The position numbers were made by a program, and so were the translations under genes. Shown here in pieces: positions 40,228-51,357 of a DNA stretch of 64,000 bases. The DNA lies in NCBI GenBank assembly GCA_027587225.1, contig JAPDDQ010000005.1:124001-188000 (forward strand), in the 5' to 3' direction. The first letter of the stretch is position 1. Each line of letters opens with the position of its first letter. The notes below the pieces were generated by a model. It was given only the letters and a program-made list of their open reading frames with translations, did no database searches and was not told the origin of the DNA. Origin of the DNA: Solirubrobacter taibaiensis (GTDB lineage: Bacteria > Actinomycetota > Thermoleophilia > Solirubrobacterales > Solirubrobacteraceae).

Positions 40228-41348
40228 AAGCGCAGAACCGCCCCGATGCCGCCGATCTCGTCCAGGTCGGTGTGGTGGCGGACCACCATCGCGTTCGCGG
40301 ACTGCTCGATCGCCTTCTCGATCGCCGGCTCGACGATGTTGTCCACCGGCTCGCCGTCGTCGCGGCCCTCGGGCAGCAGCAGCCCGGCCTGGAAGTCGAT
40401 GCGGCCGGGGATCTGGAAGTTCTCCGCGATCAGCAGCGTCTCCACGCGCGCCTGGTTCAGGGCGTCCAGCACCTCGGCGATGCCCGCCGCACCGCGCCCG
40501 CCGCTGCCGACACCGGCCTGCAGGCGGTCCAGCGCCTCACGCTCGAGGCGCATGACGTGAGCCGTGATCTCCGGCCGTGCCGCCGCGCACACGTCATCGA
40601 GCGACGCGTTCTCCACGTCGACCGAGATCTTGCCGACGGCACGCTCGATCAGGTACGGGTGCAGCTTGCTCTTGAACTCCGCGTGCAGCTCGGCCGGCAC
40701 GCTCACCAGCACCCGGTCCGCGCCGCGCTCCTTGTAGAGCTTGAACGCGAGGTCGGCGGCGTTCTGGAGGTGGTCGGAGACCTCCTTGTCGACTGAACGC
40801 TGGTAGTTGGACTGCGACCAGCCGCCCTTGCCGTGCTGCTGGTGGACATCGTCGACGAGCCGGTCGGTCTCCTCGAGCGCGTCACCCGGGCCGAAGAACA
40901 GCCGCGCGGCGCGGCGGTTCGTCAGCAGCACCATCCAGTTCTCGTCGGTGCCCTGCATCACCAGCGGCTCGACGAACGCGGTGCGGTCGAGCACGACCTT
41001 GTTGTTGACCGGGCGGCGGAGCTTGACGACCTCGAGCAGGCCCTCGGCTCCGCACGCGTAGACCGCGACGGCACGCGTGCCGTTCTGCGCGATGTCCGAG
41101 CCCTCCAGGACGCCGCGCACGCGCTCGACGTCGTTCCGCAACCCGATGCGCTCGTCGTGCGAGAGCCCTTCGCTCTCGTCGACCTTGTGCGACGCGGCGG
41201 TCATCACCGAGGTGATGGCGGAAGATCGTGCCGCGGGCGTGGCGAACGAGGTCGGGTCCAGATTCAGGAACACGGACAGCACGCGACCCTGATCAGGGTG
41301 CACGGCGGAGAGTGCCCGGAGGCGGGCCTGCGTGATCGGTTCGGCCAT
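40224..41348 (-). CDS. Bacterial/archaeal eRF1-like (baeRF, Vms1-related) protein
   Basis: 374 aa from ATG 41348. The architecture matches the baeRF family: an N-terminal region (VLSVFLNLDP), then VLLTNRRAARLFFGPGD, a GGWSQSNYQRSVDKEV segment in the place of the eRF1-type catalytic loop with its glutamine, and a C-terminal L7Ae-like domain (EVLDALNQARVETLLIAENF; VVRHHTDLDEIGGIGAVLRF). Relatives such as Vms1/ANKZF1 cleave peptidyl-tRNA on stalled ribosomes. A ribosome-rescue role is inferred from family, not shown. Confidence 0.7.
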   Translation of the reverse strand: MAEPITQARLRALSAVHPDQGRVLSVFLNLDPTSFATPAARSSAITSVMTAASHKVDESEGLSHDERIGLRNDVERVRGVLEGSDIAQNGTRAVAVYACGAEGLLEVVKLRRPVNNKVVLDRTAFVEPLVMQGTDENWMVLLTNRRAARLFFGPGDALEETDRLVDDVHQQHGKGGWSQSNYQRSVDKEVSDHLQNAADLAFKLYKERGADRVLVSVPAELHAEFKSKLHPYLIERAVGKISVDVENASLDDVCAAARPEITAHVMRLEREALDRLQAGVGSGGRGAAGIAEVLDALNQARVETLLIAENFQIPGRIDFQAGLLLPEGRDDGEPVDNIVEPAIEKAIEQSANAMVVRHHTDLDEIGGIGAVLRF

Positions 41349-41360
41349 ATTCAGCTGCGC

Positions 41361-42002
41361 CTACCCCACGTTTGCGGCGGCGGAACCGCGAGGCGTCAAC
41401 ACGCGCACGCGGGTCTCGTGACCACCGGTCGACGGACTCGCCTCGGCAACGATGCCGAGGCCTTCCAGCATGACGAAGTACGCCCGGGCCCAGGTGGACT
41501 CCTGGGTACGGGAGCGGACGTCGTCCCAATCGATGCGCTCGCGCAGCGCGCGGGAGATGGCGAGCAACGACTCGTAACGCAGCGCATGTTCATCCAACGC
41601 CATGAGTTTCGTCACGAGCACGTCCTCGAGCGCCATCACGCGCATCTCCATGCCAAGCACGGACATTACCTCTCCGCGCTCGATCAGGGCGTCGTCCACC
41701 CGCGTTCCTTTTGGATGATGGATCAGATCGACGAGGATCTCGCCGTCCCAGACCTTCACCAACCACTCCTCCGGCGGGTCCTCGAACCGCATGCCGGCCT
41801 CTTCCAGCGCGGCGACCGCGCGCTCGACATCCTCGGGCTTGAGCATCAGGTCGAGGTCGTGGCGGGTCTCGGGACCACCGCGCGCCCAGCTCGCGAGGCT
41901 CCCCCCGAGCAGGAACGGCACATCGGCCCCACGCAGGGCAGCGGCGGACTTCTTCAGCGAGTCCTCGAGCTCCGAGAACGGGCTCTGCTCATCCGTGGCC
42001 AT
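41361..42002 (-). CDS. Nucleotidyltransferase-fold protein
   Basis: 213 aa. The pattern LLGGSLASWARGG followed by HDLDLML gives the GS-x10-D-x-D active site of minimal nucleotidyltransferases. Further text (ILVDLIHH; VMALEDVLVTKLMAL, then ISRALRERIDWDDV) resembles the nucleotidyltransferase half of AbiEii-like or DUF6036-type proteins. There is no adjacent antitoxin, so a toxin role is not supported. It stands divergent to a metallophosphoesterase across a palindrome-bearing 45-nt spacer. Confidence 0.7.
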   Translation of the reverse strand: MATDEQSPFSELEDSLKKSAAALRGADVPFLLGGSLASWARGGPETRHDLDLMLKPEDVERAVAALEEAGMRFEDPPEEWLVKVWDGEILVDLIHHPKGTRVDDALIERGEVMSVLGMEMRVMALEDVLVTKLMALDEHALRYESLLAISRALRERIDWDDVRSRTQESTWARAYFVMLEGLGIVAEASPSTGGHETRVRVLTPRGSAAANVG

Positions 42003-42009
42003 GTGAACG

Positions 42010-42038
42010 GGCTACCCGGCGCGCCGGATCGGGTAGCC
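42010..42038. promoter_or_regulatory. Inverted repeat in a divergent spacer
   Basis: GGCTACCC (42010-42017) and GGGTAGCC (42031-42038) are perfect arms around a 13-nt centre that itself contains the palindrome GGCGCGCC. It fills most of the 45 nt between two divergent start codons, so it may be an operator or a leader hairpin. Confidence 0.35.
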
Positions 42039-42047
42039 GTTTTGGAT

Positions 42048-42857
42048 ATGAGCTCGACGATCACCACCGACGGGCGCCCGGCCGAGCGGCGTGACGAATG
42101 CCGGATCCGGATCGCCGCCGCGGGTGACATGCACTACGGCGAGCGCGCTGACGACCGCGAGCGCGCGAACGCCACGTTCGCCGCGCTGGAGGATCGCGTG
42201 GACGTGATCCTGCTCGCCGGCGACCTCACCACGCACGGTGAGCCCGAGCAGGCCCAGATCGTCGCCGACGCCGTGCGCGACATCGGTGTCCCCGTGCTGA
42301 CCGTGCTCGGCAACCACGACTGGCACGTGAACCGCGCGGACGAGTTCAAGGCCGTGTTGCAGGCCGCCGGCGTCATCGTCCTCGACAAAGACCATTCGCA
42401 CGAGGTGATCGAGCTCTGCGGCACGCAGCTCGGGATCGCGGGCGTGAAGGGCTTCATGGGCGGCTTCCCGGGCTCGCACCTGCCGGATTTCGGCGAGCCG
42501 TCGCTGCGCGGCGTGTACCGCGAGAGCGTGATCGAGGCGGAGGCGCTCGACGAGGGCCTGCGCGCGATCCAGCTGTGTCCGTTCCGGATCGTGCTCATGC
42601 ACTACGCGCCGACCACCGAGACGCTCGTGGGCGAGCGCGAGACGATCTGGACGTTCCTCGGCACCGACCGGCTGGCGCCGCCACTGCTCGAGCACAACCC
42701 GGACATGGTCCTGCACGGGCACGCCCACGCGGGCACGTTCGAGGGCCGGCTGGGCGAGGTGCCGGTCTACAACGTCAGCGTGCCCGTCATGGGCGAGGAC
42801 TTCTGGGTGTTCGAGATGTCCGGCGACCGCCGGCGCGTCCCGTCAGAGGTTCACTGA
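42048..42857 (+). CDS. Calcineurin-like metallophosphoesterase
   Basis: 269 aa from ATG 42048. All dimetal motifs are visible: AAAGDMHYG (D-x-H), ILLAGDLTTHG (GD), VLGNHDWH (GNHD), LMHYAPT and LHGHAHAG (GHAH). These enzymes hydrolyse phosphomonoesters, diesters or nucleotide second messengers; which is not decidable here. The longer open frame upstream, reaching back over 1 kb through the opposing genes, is not coding. The end overlaps the propeller gene by 7 nt. Confidence 0.85.
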   Translation: MSSTITTDGRPAERRDECRIRIAAAGDMHYGERADDRERANATFAALEDRVDVILLAGDLTTHGEPEQAQIVADAVRDIGVPVLTVLGNHDWHVNRADEFKAVLQAAGVIVLDKDHSHEVIELCGTQLGIAGVKGFMGGFPGSHLPDFGEPSLRGVYRESVIEAEALDEGLRAIQLCPFRIVLMHYAPTTETLVGERETIWTFLGTDRLAPPLLEHNPDMVLHGHAHAGTFEGRLGEVPVYNVSVPVMGEDFWVFEMSGDRRRVPSEVH

Positions 42858-44191
42858 GCGGCCGCGCGGGCGAAGACGGCGATCGCGTCGTCGTACTCGC
42901 CCGCGACGTAGACGTTGCGCCCGTCGGGTGACACCACGACGGCGAACGCGTACGCGAGTCCGCGCGCGGCGACGCAGGCCGGATGGATGGACGCGACGCA
43001 GCCCTCACCGTCCGGCAGCGGCCGCAGCTGCCCTGTCGCCGCGTCGCGGGCGAACGGCCGCACGGCGTTGCCGTCGGTGTCGGTGACGTAGACGCTGCGA
43101 CCGTCGGGCGCGACGGCGAGGCCGGTGGCTACACCCGCTCGCACGGGCGGCTCGGGGCGCAGCCGCCCCGTGGCCGGGTCACGCCGAAGCTGCGTGATCG
43201 TCTCGCTCTGGAACGCGGCCACGTACACGCTGGTGCCGTCCGCGCTGATGGCGACGTTGACGGCGGCTCGCAGGCCGCCCCGGGCGGCTGCGCAGCCATG
43301 AGCACCGCGCGTGCTCACGCAGCCGTGCCGGCCGCCGAGCTGGCGGAGCTGTCCCGTGGCCGCGTCGGTCGCGAACACGCTGACCGTGTGGCTCTGCAGC
43401 GAAGCGGCCACGTAGACGTTGCGGCCATCGGGGCTCGCGACGAGCCCGACAGCGCTCTCGAGCCCGCGGCCTCGCGCACAGCCGAAGCCGCCGCCCTCGC
43501 GCACGCAGCCGGCCCGGCCGGCGAGCTGGCGCAGGGAGCCGGTGGCGGGCTCACGCGCGAACGTGACGACGGCCCCGGAGTCGCCGGCGACGGCGTACAC
43601 CCGGCGCCCGTCGGGGCTCACGGTCACACCGGCCACCCCGTCCAGCGCCCGCCCGCGCGCGCACCCGTCGCGACCTGCCTCGGAGACGCAGCCGGCGCGG
43701 CCGGGAAGTTGCGCGACGGCGCCGGTATCGGGGTCGCGCGTGAAGATCGCGACCGCGCCGTCCGTGTCGGACGGGCTCCGGTTGTACGGGGCGGCGACGT
43801 AGACGTTGCGTCCGTCACCGCTCACCGTGACGTCGATGGCGCCCCGTAGGCCGTGACCGCGCCCGCACCCCCGCACGGCCACCTGGCTCACGCACCCGCC
43901 CGGGCCGTCGAGCTGCGTGAGGCGGCCGTCGATCGGATCCCGGGCGAAGGCGGTCAGCGCGTGCTCGCTGCCGGTGTAGGCGGAGACGGCGTACAGGAAG
44001 CGGCCGTCCGGGCTCAGCGCGAGCCCGGACACCTTGTCCAGCCCGCGGGCCGGGGTGCAACCGGTCAGCGCGTTGGCCACGCACCCCGCCGGGCCCTCGA
44101 GCTGCCGCAGCGCGCCGGGCACCGCGTGGGCCGGGCCGGCCGCGGCGAGCGCGACAAGGACGAACAGTAGGAGCCCAGCCCGGCGCGCCAC
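42851..44191 (-). CDS. Secreted seven-bladed beta-propeller with a disulfide loop in most blades
   Basis: 446 aa with a Sec signal (AAAGPAHAVP). Seven repeats of about 60 residues follow, each carrying the strand VxVSPDGRxVYVA. Six of them are preceded by a paired-cysteine loop (for example GRAGCVSEAGRDGCARGRAL and GPGGCVSQVAVRGCGRGHGL); one blade lacks it. The fold resembles 6-phosphogluconolactonase/YVTN-type propellers, but no lactonase active site was identified. A related propeller occupies the first half of the protein at 60137. It is probably an extracellular binding protein. It may be the first of a minus-strand run down to 45 kb in reverse order, but spacing is loose. Confidence 0.75.
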   Translation of the reverse strand: MARRAGLLLFVLVALAAAGPAHAVPGALRQLEGPAGCVANALTGCTPARGLDKVSGLALSPDGRFLYAVSAYTGSEHALTAFARDPIDGRLTQLDGPGGCVSQVAVRGCGRGHGLRGAIDVTVSGDGRNVYVAAPYNRSPSDTDGAVAIFTRDPDTGAVAQLPGRAGCVSEAGRDGCARGRALDGVAGVTVSPDGRRVYAVAGDSGAVVTFAREPATGSLRQLAGRAGCVREGGGFGCARGRGLESAVGLVASPDGRNVYVAASLQSHTVSVFATDAATGQLRQLGGRHGCVSTRGAHGCAAARGGLRAAVNVAISADGTSVYVAAFQSETITQLRRDPATGRLRPEPPVRAGVATGLAVAPDGRSVYVTDTDGNAVRPFARDAATGQLRPLPDGEGCVASIHPACVAARGLAYAFAVVVSPDGRNVYVAGEYDDAIAVFARAAAQ

Positions 44192-44194
44192 GCG

Positions 44195-44434
44195 CTACTG
44201 ATCCACCGCGCGGGGTGGCTGCGTCGCGTCCTTGAGGTCAGGCTCCGCGTCCTGGGGGCGCTCGGCCCCACCGTCGGTGGTCGCGTCAGCGTCGTCGCCC
44301 GCGGTCAGGTCGATGCCCTCGGCCGTCGCGGGGGAGTCGTCGCCGGTGGTGCGGCCGGTCGTGCCGTCGTCATCGTCGGTGGGCGCGATGCCCTGTTCGG
44401 CCACCTCGGCCCATTCGCCCTTGTTCTCTTCCAT
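44195..44434 (-). CDS. Small acidic disordered protein
   Basis: 79 aa, rich in Asp, Thr, Gly and Glu (TDDDDGTTGRTTGDD; LTAGDDADATTDGG), with no hydrophobic segment and no recognisable domain. It is probably intrinsically disordered and cytoplasmic. It sits in a tight minus-strand cluster, 9 nt after the two-domain lipid-facing protein and 3 nt before the propeller, suggesting co-transcription. Function unknown. Confidence 0.5.
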   Translation of the reverse strand: MEENKGEWAEVAEQGIAPTDDDDGTTGRTTGDDSPATAEGIDLTAGDDADATTDGGAERPQDAEPDLKDATQPPRAVDQ

Positions 44435-44443
44435 GGGCCGCCT

Positions 44444-45430
44444 CTACCCGCGCCCGGGCCAGGACAGGCCGCGCCCCTTGATGCTCGCGGTCACATAGGT
44501 CGGGTCGTTGCCCTCGGGCAGGTACAGCAGCCACTGCGGCGCGTCCTCGAACACGCCCGCCGGGCGCAGGATCGCGTACATCGCGTTCTTGAGGCCCTTC
44601 ACGTACTTGCTCTTGGCCATCCGCTCGAGCGCCTTGGGATCGATGCTCTTGAGTGGGATCGACTCGGTCTGGGCGCCGTTGAGCGCCGCCACGTCGCGGT
44701 TTGTGAGCTCGGCGTCGAAGCCGAACTGGAGGTTGACGGCGCGGCCGTCCTTCTCGACCACGACCGATGCGCGCTCGGGCCACAGCGTGATGTCGAGCAC
44801 GCGGTTGCCCTCCTTCCCGATCGCGTCCAGCACCTTCTGGAAGTTCTTGGCCCGCATCAGCGAGTCCGGCTCGGCGCCGCCCGGCTCGGGGTTCTCCTCG
44901 CCACTCAGGCGCAGGCCCTTGCCGTTGAGGTTGGCGATGAAGCTGTCGGGCTCGCCGCGCAGCATGTCGACGTTCCACTGCCGGCTTGAGCCATACAGCG
45001 AGAGCTTCTCGACGGGCTCACCCGTCTCTTTGCGCGCGGCCTTGGTGATGCGGTCGAGCGCCTTCGGGTCCAGCTTGGACACGGGCATCGTGCCGGACGG
45101 GGTGGAGTCGCCGACATCGCGCTTCTGGGAGCGGCCGGCGGCGTCGATCTCGACCCGCACGAGCCGGCCGCCCTCGACGGCCGTGACGTCGGCCTGGAGC
45201 AGTTCGACGTTGAGGTTCTGGATCCGGCCGTCCGGGCCGAGCTCGCGCTCGAGCGCCTCGACGACCCGCACGAAGTTCTTGGACTGCATGAGGTTGCCGT
45301 CGATCGTCGCCGCGCCCCGGCCGTACTGGCCCGTGAGGTCGTCAGGGCCGAGCTCGCGCATGACGTAGAAGCCGGCGTAGGCACCGGCGAGGGTCGCCAG
45401 CAGGGCGAAGAAGACCGTGAGGGCGCGCAT
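44444..45430 (-). CDS. Membrane-anchored protein with two copies of an uncharacterised domain
   Basis: 328 aa. One N-terminal hydrophobic helix (ALTVFFALLATLAGAYAGFYV) is followed by two diverged repeats. Copy 1 begins LMQSKNFVRVVEALERELG and has VSKLDPKALDRITKAA; copy 2 begins LMRAKNFQKVLDAIGKEG and has LKSIDPKALERMAKSK. Each ends with a similar GKGL or GRGL strand. The extracellular part is thus an internal duplication. I do not recognise the domain. The upstream SHOCT-type gene ends directly before its start codon, so they are one operon. Confidence 0.65.
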   Translation of the reverse strand: MRALTVFFALLATLAGAYAGFYVMRELGPDDLTGQYGRGAATIDGNLMQSKNFVRVVEALERELGPDGRIQNLNVELLQADVTAVEGGRLVRVEIDAAGRSQKRDVGDSTPSGTMPVSKLDPKALDRITKAARKETGEPVEKLSLYGSSRQWNVDMLRGEPDSFIANLNGKGLRLSGEENPEPGGAEPDSLMRAKNFQKVLDAIGKEGNRVLDITLWPERASVVVEKDGRAVNLQFGFDAELTNRDVAALNGAQTESIPLKSIDPKALERMAKSKYVKGLKNAMYAILRPAGVFEDAPQWLLYLPEGNDPTYVTASIKGRGLSWPGRG

Positions 45431-46072
45431 TTACAGCTCCGCCAGGATGCGCTTGCGCTGTTCGGCGTAGGCCGCGTCGTCGAGCAGCCCGGACTCCTTG
45501 AGCTGGTCGAGCTGGCGCAGGCGGGCTGCGATCGCCTCCGGGTCCCCCGGCGTGTGCTTGTGCTCCCACTGCGGCGCCGGGGCGGTGAACGTCGGCTCGG
45601 TGGCGGGCGGTGGCGGGGTCTGCGGCGCGCTGAAGGACGCGGCCATCTGGTTGAACTGCTCGGCGTGCTGCGGCTGGACGACGAACCCGCGCGTGCGGCG
45701 CTTGCCGACGAACGGGACGGTGAACAGGACCATCGGGGCGGCGACGACCGCGATGATCTCGAGCCCCGGCCGCGTGTCCGTCTCGTGGACGTCGAGGAAG
45801 CCGAGCACGACACCCGCGCAGACGGCGACGATGATCGGGAGGATGAAGCGCACGAGCGAGCTGGCCAGCGCGGCGCCGGCGAGCGCCACGAACGAGCCGA
45901 GGACCATCAGCACGATCATCGGGCCGAAGCCCTCCGGGCACGGCGCGCCGAGCGTGTTCCCGTACTCGTCCACTCCGCAGCTGCCGTTCTCTATCGCCTG
46001 GGCGATCCCGTAGGTGAGGGCCGTGAGGCCGGCGGCGGCGGCGCCGAGTCCGATCGTCGTCCGTATGAGCAC
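45431..46072 (-). CDS. Polytopic membrane protein with C-terminal SHOCT domain
   Basis: 213 aa from GTG 46072; the open frame extends to 46168 but the extension is Pro/Arg-rich and unlikely. Four hydrophobic helices occupy residues ~2-135 with a small CGVDEYG…CPEGFG loop between helix 1 and 2 that may be disulfide-bonded. A proline-rich linker (PQTPPPPATEPTFTAP) leads to a SHOCT helix pair (AIAARLRQLDQLKESGLLDDAAYAEQRKRIL), a short oligomerisation domain. Role unknown; it probably assembles envelope proteins. Confidence 0.7.
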   Translation of the reverse strand: MLIRTTIGLGAAAAGLTALTYGIAQAIENGSCGVDEYGNTLGAPCPEGFGPMIVLMVLGSFVALAGAALASSLVRFILPIIVAVCAGVVLGFLDVHETDTRPGLEIIAVVAAPMVLFTVPFVGKRRTRGFVVQPQHAEQFNQMAASFSAPQTPPPPATEPTFTAPAPQWEHKHTPGDPEAIAARLRQLDQLKESGLLDDAAYAEQRKRILAEL

Positions 46073-46224
46073 GCCGCGATCGTAAGAGGCGCCGGGATCC
46101 CCGCGCCAGTGGGGGAACCGAACCTTTGGATGGGGAGTACCGCAAATGCTCGCGCTGCGCGCTCGCATTCGCTGTCGGGCACTCGCCTGACGGCTCGTCC
46201 CCTCGGGAGCTGTACGGTCGAACC

Positions 46225-47457
46225 ATGGGTGTCACCCGTAAGGAGCTGCTCGCCGGCGGGGCCGCGCTGGCGGTGGCCGGGTGCGGGAAGAAATCCGTCG
46301 CGGCGGCCGCCCCGCCCAGCACGTTCGCCCTCGCGGCGGGCTGGCGCCACTTCGACGCGTTCCTGTTCGCGGCGCACCCGAAGCCCGTGCGCGACGCGAT
46401 CGAGCGCCACCGGCGCGGCCTCGACCGGGGCGCGGCCGATTATCTGCGGCGCCACGAGGGGGCGCTCGACAAAGCGGTCGCGGTGGCGGGCGGGCGGTAC
46501 TTGGGCGTGCAGCCGTCGACGCTCGCGTTCGTGGACTCGACCACGATGGGGCTCGCGCTGACCTACCGCGGCCTCTTGCAGCCCGGCGACGAGGTGCTCA
46601 CCACCGAGCACGACCACTACGCGACGCACGAATCGCTGCGGCTGAGCGGGGCCATGGTTCGCAAGGTGCGCCTGTACGACGATCCGGCGGCGGCGAGTGC
46701 GGAGGCGATGATCGGCGCGCTCAAAGGTGCGCTCACGGCCCGCACGAAGGTCGTCGCGCTGACCTGGGTCCACTCCGGAACCGGCGTGAAGCTGCCGCTG
46801 GTGAAGCTGCGGGCCGCGCTCGGGAACGAGGTCACGCTCGTCGTCGACGGCGTGCACGCACTGGGTGTGGAGCCCGACCCGGTGGACATCCACCTGTGCG
46901 ATGTGCTGGTCGCGGGCACGCATAAATGGCTGGGCGGTCCACGCGGCACGGGTCTGATCTGGTCGCTCAAGGCCTGGGACAAGCTGCGGCCGGTGATCCC
47001 GTCGTTCAGCGGCGAGCCCTACGGCGCCTGGATGCAGGGCGGCTCCGTCGAGCCGATCGACGTCGAGAACGTGGGCGCGCTGTTCACGCCCGGCGGCTAC
47101 CACTCGTTCGAGCACCGCTGGGCGCTGGCACAGGCGTTCGACTGGCAGCGGCGGCTCGGCCGCGGGAAGGTCGCCGATCGCACCCACGGGCTGGCGACGC
47201 GCCTCAAGGACGGCCTCGCGCGCATGCGGCACGTGACCTTGGTGACGCCGCGCTCTCCCGAGATCTCATCCGGGATCGTCTGCTTCGACGTCGCGGGCCT
47301 CAGCCCGGGTCAGGTCGTCTCTCGCCTTGCAGAGCGCCGAATTCGCGCCTCGGTCACGCCCTACGCGGAGGCGCATGTGCGGCTCGGAACCTCCCTGCAC
47401 GTGGACGCGGCGGACGTCGACGGCGCCCTTGAGGCTGTTAAAGCGCTACAGGGGTAG
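46225..47457 (+). CDS. Exported lipoprotein-type class V aminotransferase fold PLP enzyme
   Basis: 410 aa from ATG 46225. The N-terminus, with R5-K6, a hydrophobic stretch and an AVAGC lipobox (C20), looks like a Tat-like or Sec lipoprotein signal, so the enzyme would be exported and membrane-anchored. The rest is a complete class V (cysteine-desulfurase-like) fold: STTMGLALTYRGL, VLTTEHDHYATHESL, WVHSGTGVKLPL, VVDGVHALG and the Schiff-base Lys K234 in GTHKWLGGPRGTG. PLP enzymes outside the cytoplasm are rare; PvdN of Pseudomonas is a Tat-exported precedent. The substrate is unknown. A 152-nt spacer precedes it. Confidence 0.8.
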   Translation: MGVTRKELLAGGAALAVAGCGKKSVAAAAPPSTFALAAGWRHFDAFLFAAHPKPVRDAIERHRRGLDRGAADYLRRHEGALDKAVAVAGGRYLGVQPSTLAFVDSTTMGLALTYRGLLQPGDEVLTTEHDHYATHESLRLSGAMVRKVRLYDDPAAASAEAMIGALKGALTARTKVVALTWVHSGTGVKLPLVKLRAALGNEVTLVVDGVHALGVEPDPVDIHLCDVLVAGTHKWLGGPRGTGLIWSLKAWDKLRPVIPSFSGEPYGAWMQGGSVEPIDVENVGALFTPGGYHSFEHRWALAQAFDWQRRLGRGKVADRTHGLATRLKDGLARMRHVTLVTPRSPEISSGIVCFDVAGLSPGQVVSRLAERRIRASVTPYAEAHVRLGTSLHVDAADVDGALEAVKALQG

Positions 47458-47499
47458 GCTCACTGGCACGAAAATCCCCTCCTACGGGAGTAGAAAACT

Positions 47500-50301
<2,802 letters not shown>

Positions 50302-51357
50302 GTGCCGCTACCGGAGACCCTGCGCCGGCTGCTCACCGCAGCCGGCCCGTCCGGGTACGAGCACGCGCCCGCCGCGGTGTTCCGTGAGGCGGCGTCGGCG
50401 TTCGCCGAGGTGACGCATGACACCGTGGGCTCCACGGTGGCGCGGGTCCCGGGTGTGGGCGGCGGCCGTTCCGTGGCCGTGGTCGGGCACATCGACGAGA
50501 TCGGGCTGATCGTCCACCACATCGACGACGACGGGTTCCTGTGGTTCACCGGCGTCGGCGGGTGGGACCCGGTCGTGCTCGTCGGCCAGCGGGTGGACAT
50601 CTCCACCCGCGGCGGCGTCGTCCCGGGCGTGGTCGGCAAGAAGCCGATCCACCTGATGAAGGACGAGGACCGCAAGAAGGTCCCGGAGCTCAAGAACCTG
50701 CACATCGACATCGGCGCGGCCTCGGGCGACGAGGCCCGCGGGCTGGTCCGGATCGGCGACGTCGCGGTGATCGCCGGCGAGCCGGTCGAGTTCCCGGGCG
50801 GGCGCTACGTGTCGCGCTCGATGGACAACCGGCTCGGGTGTTACGTGGCCCTGGAGGCCGCGCGGCTGGTCGCGGAGGCCGGCGGCGCGCCGGGCGACGT
50901 GTACGCCGCGGCGGTCGCCCAGGAGGAGATCAGCTTCGGCGGCTCGCGCACGACCGCGTACTCGCTGCGGCCCGACGTGGCCATCGCGGTCGACGTGACC
51001 TTCGCCACCGACCAGCCGGGCATCTCCGAGCAGGAGCTGGGCAAGCACCGGTTCGGGTCCGGGGCGGTTCTCACGCGGGGGTCGACTTTGGACCCGTTGC
51101 TGTTCGAGCTGCTGTACGAGACGGCCGAGGCCGAGGGCATCCCGTTCACCGTCGACGCCTCCGCGCGCGGCACGGGCACCGACGCCGACGCGATCCACAT
51201 CTCACGCGCCGGCATCCCCACCTCGGTGGTCTCCGTGCCGCTGCGCTACATGCACTCGCCGGTGGAGATGGTCCAGCTGAGCGACGTCGTGGCGGCCGCG
51301 CGGCTGATCGCGGCGTTCGCGCTGCGGCTGCCGGCAGACGCCGATTTCAAGCGCTAG
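50302..51357 (+). CDS. M42-family metallo-aminopeptidase
   Basis: 351 aa from GTG 50302, the codon right after the aconitase stop. M42 peptidases are tetrahedral, dimetal aminopeptidases of the cytoplasm. Metal ligands are visible as His in VVGHIDEIGL, Asp in SRSMDNRLGCY, Glu in VAQEEISFGG, Asp in IAVDVTFATD and His in RYMHSPVEM. Length is normal. The position between aconitase and a HAD phosphatase, with no spacing on either side, indicates co-transcription. Confidence 0.9.
   Translation: MPLPETLRRLLTAAGPSGYEHAPAAVFREAASAFAEVTHDTVGSTVARVPGVGGGRSVAVVGHIDEIGLIVHHIDDDGFLWFTGVGGWDPVVLVGQRVDISTRGGVVPGVVGKKPIHLMKDEDRKKVPELKNLHIDIGAASGDEARGLVRIGDVAVIAGEPVEFPGGRYVSRSMDNRLGCYVALEAARLVAEAGGAPGDVYAAAVAQEEISFGGSRTTAYSLRPDVAIAVDVTFATDQPGISEQELGKHRFGSGAVLTRGSTLDPLLFELLYETAEAEGIPFTVDASARGTGTDADAIHISRAGIPTSVVSVPLRYMHSPVEMVQLSDVVAAARLIAAFALRLPADADFKR

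Noticed and set aside
41361-42002. Nucleotidyltransferase as the toxin of an AbiE-type toxin-antitoxin pair
   Set aside because: No adjacent antitoxin or regulator gene; neighbours are a ribosome-rescue-like gene and a divergent phosphoesterase.
40833-42047. Plus-strand extension of the metallophosphoesterase far upstream
   Set aside because: It runs antisense through the Vms1-like and nucleotidyltransferase genes; the conserved domain starts only after ATG 42048.
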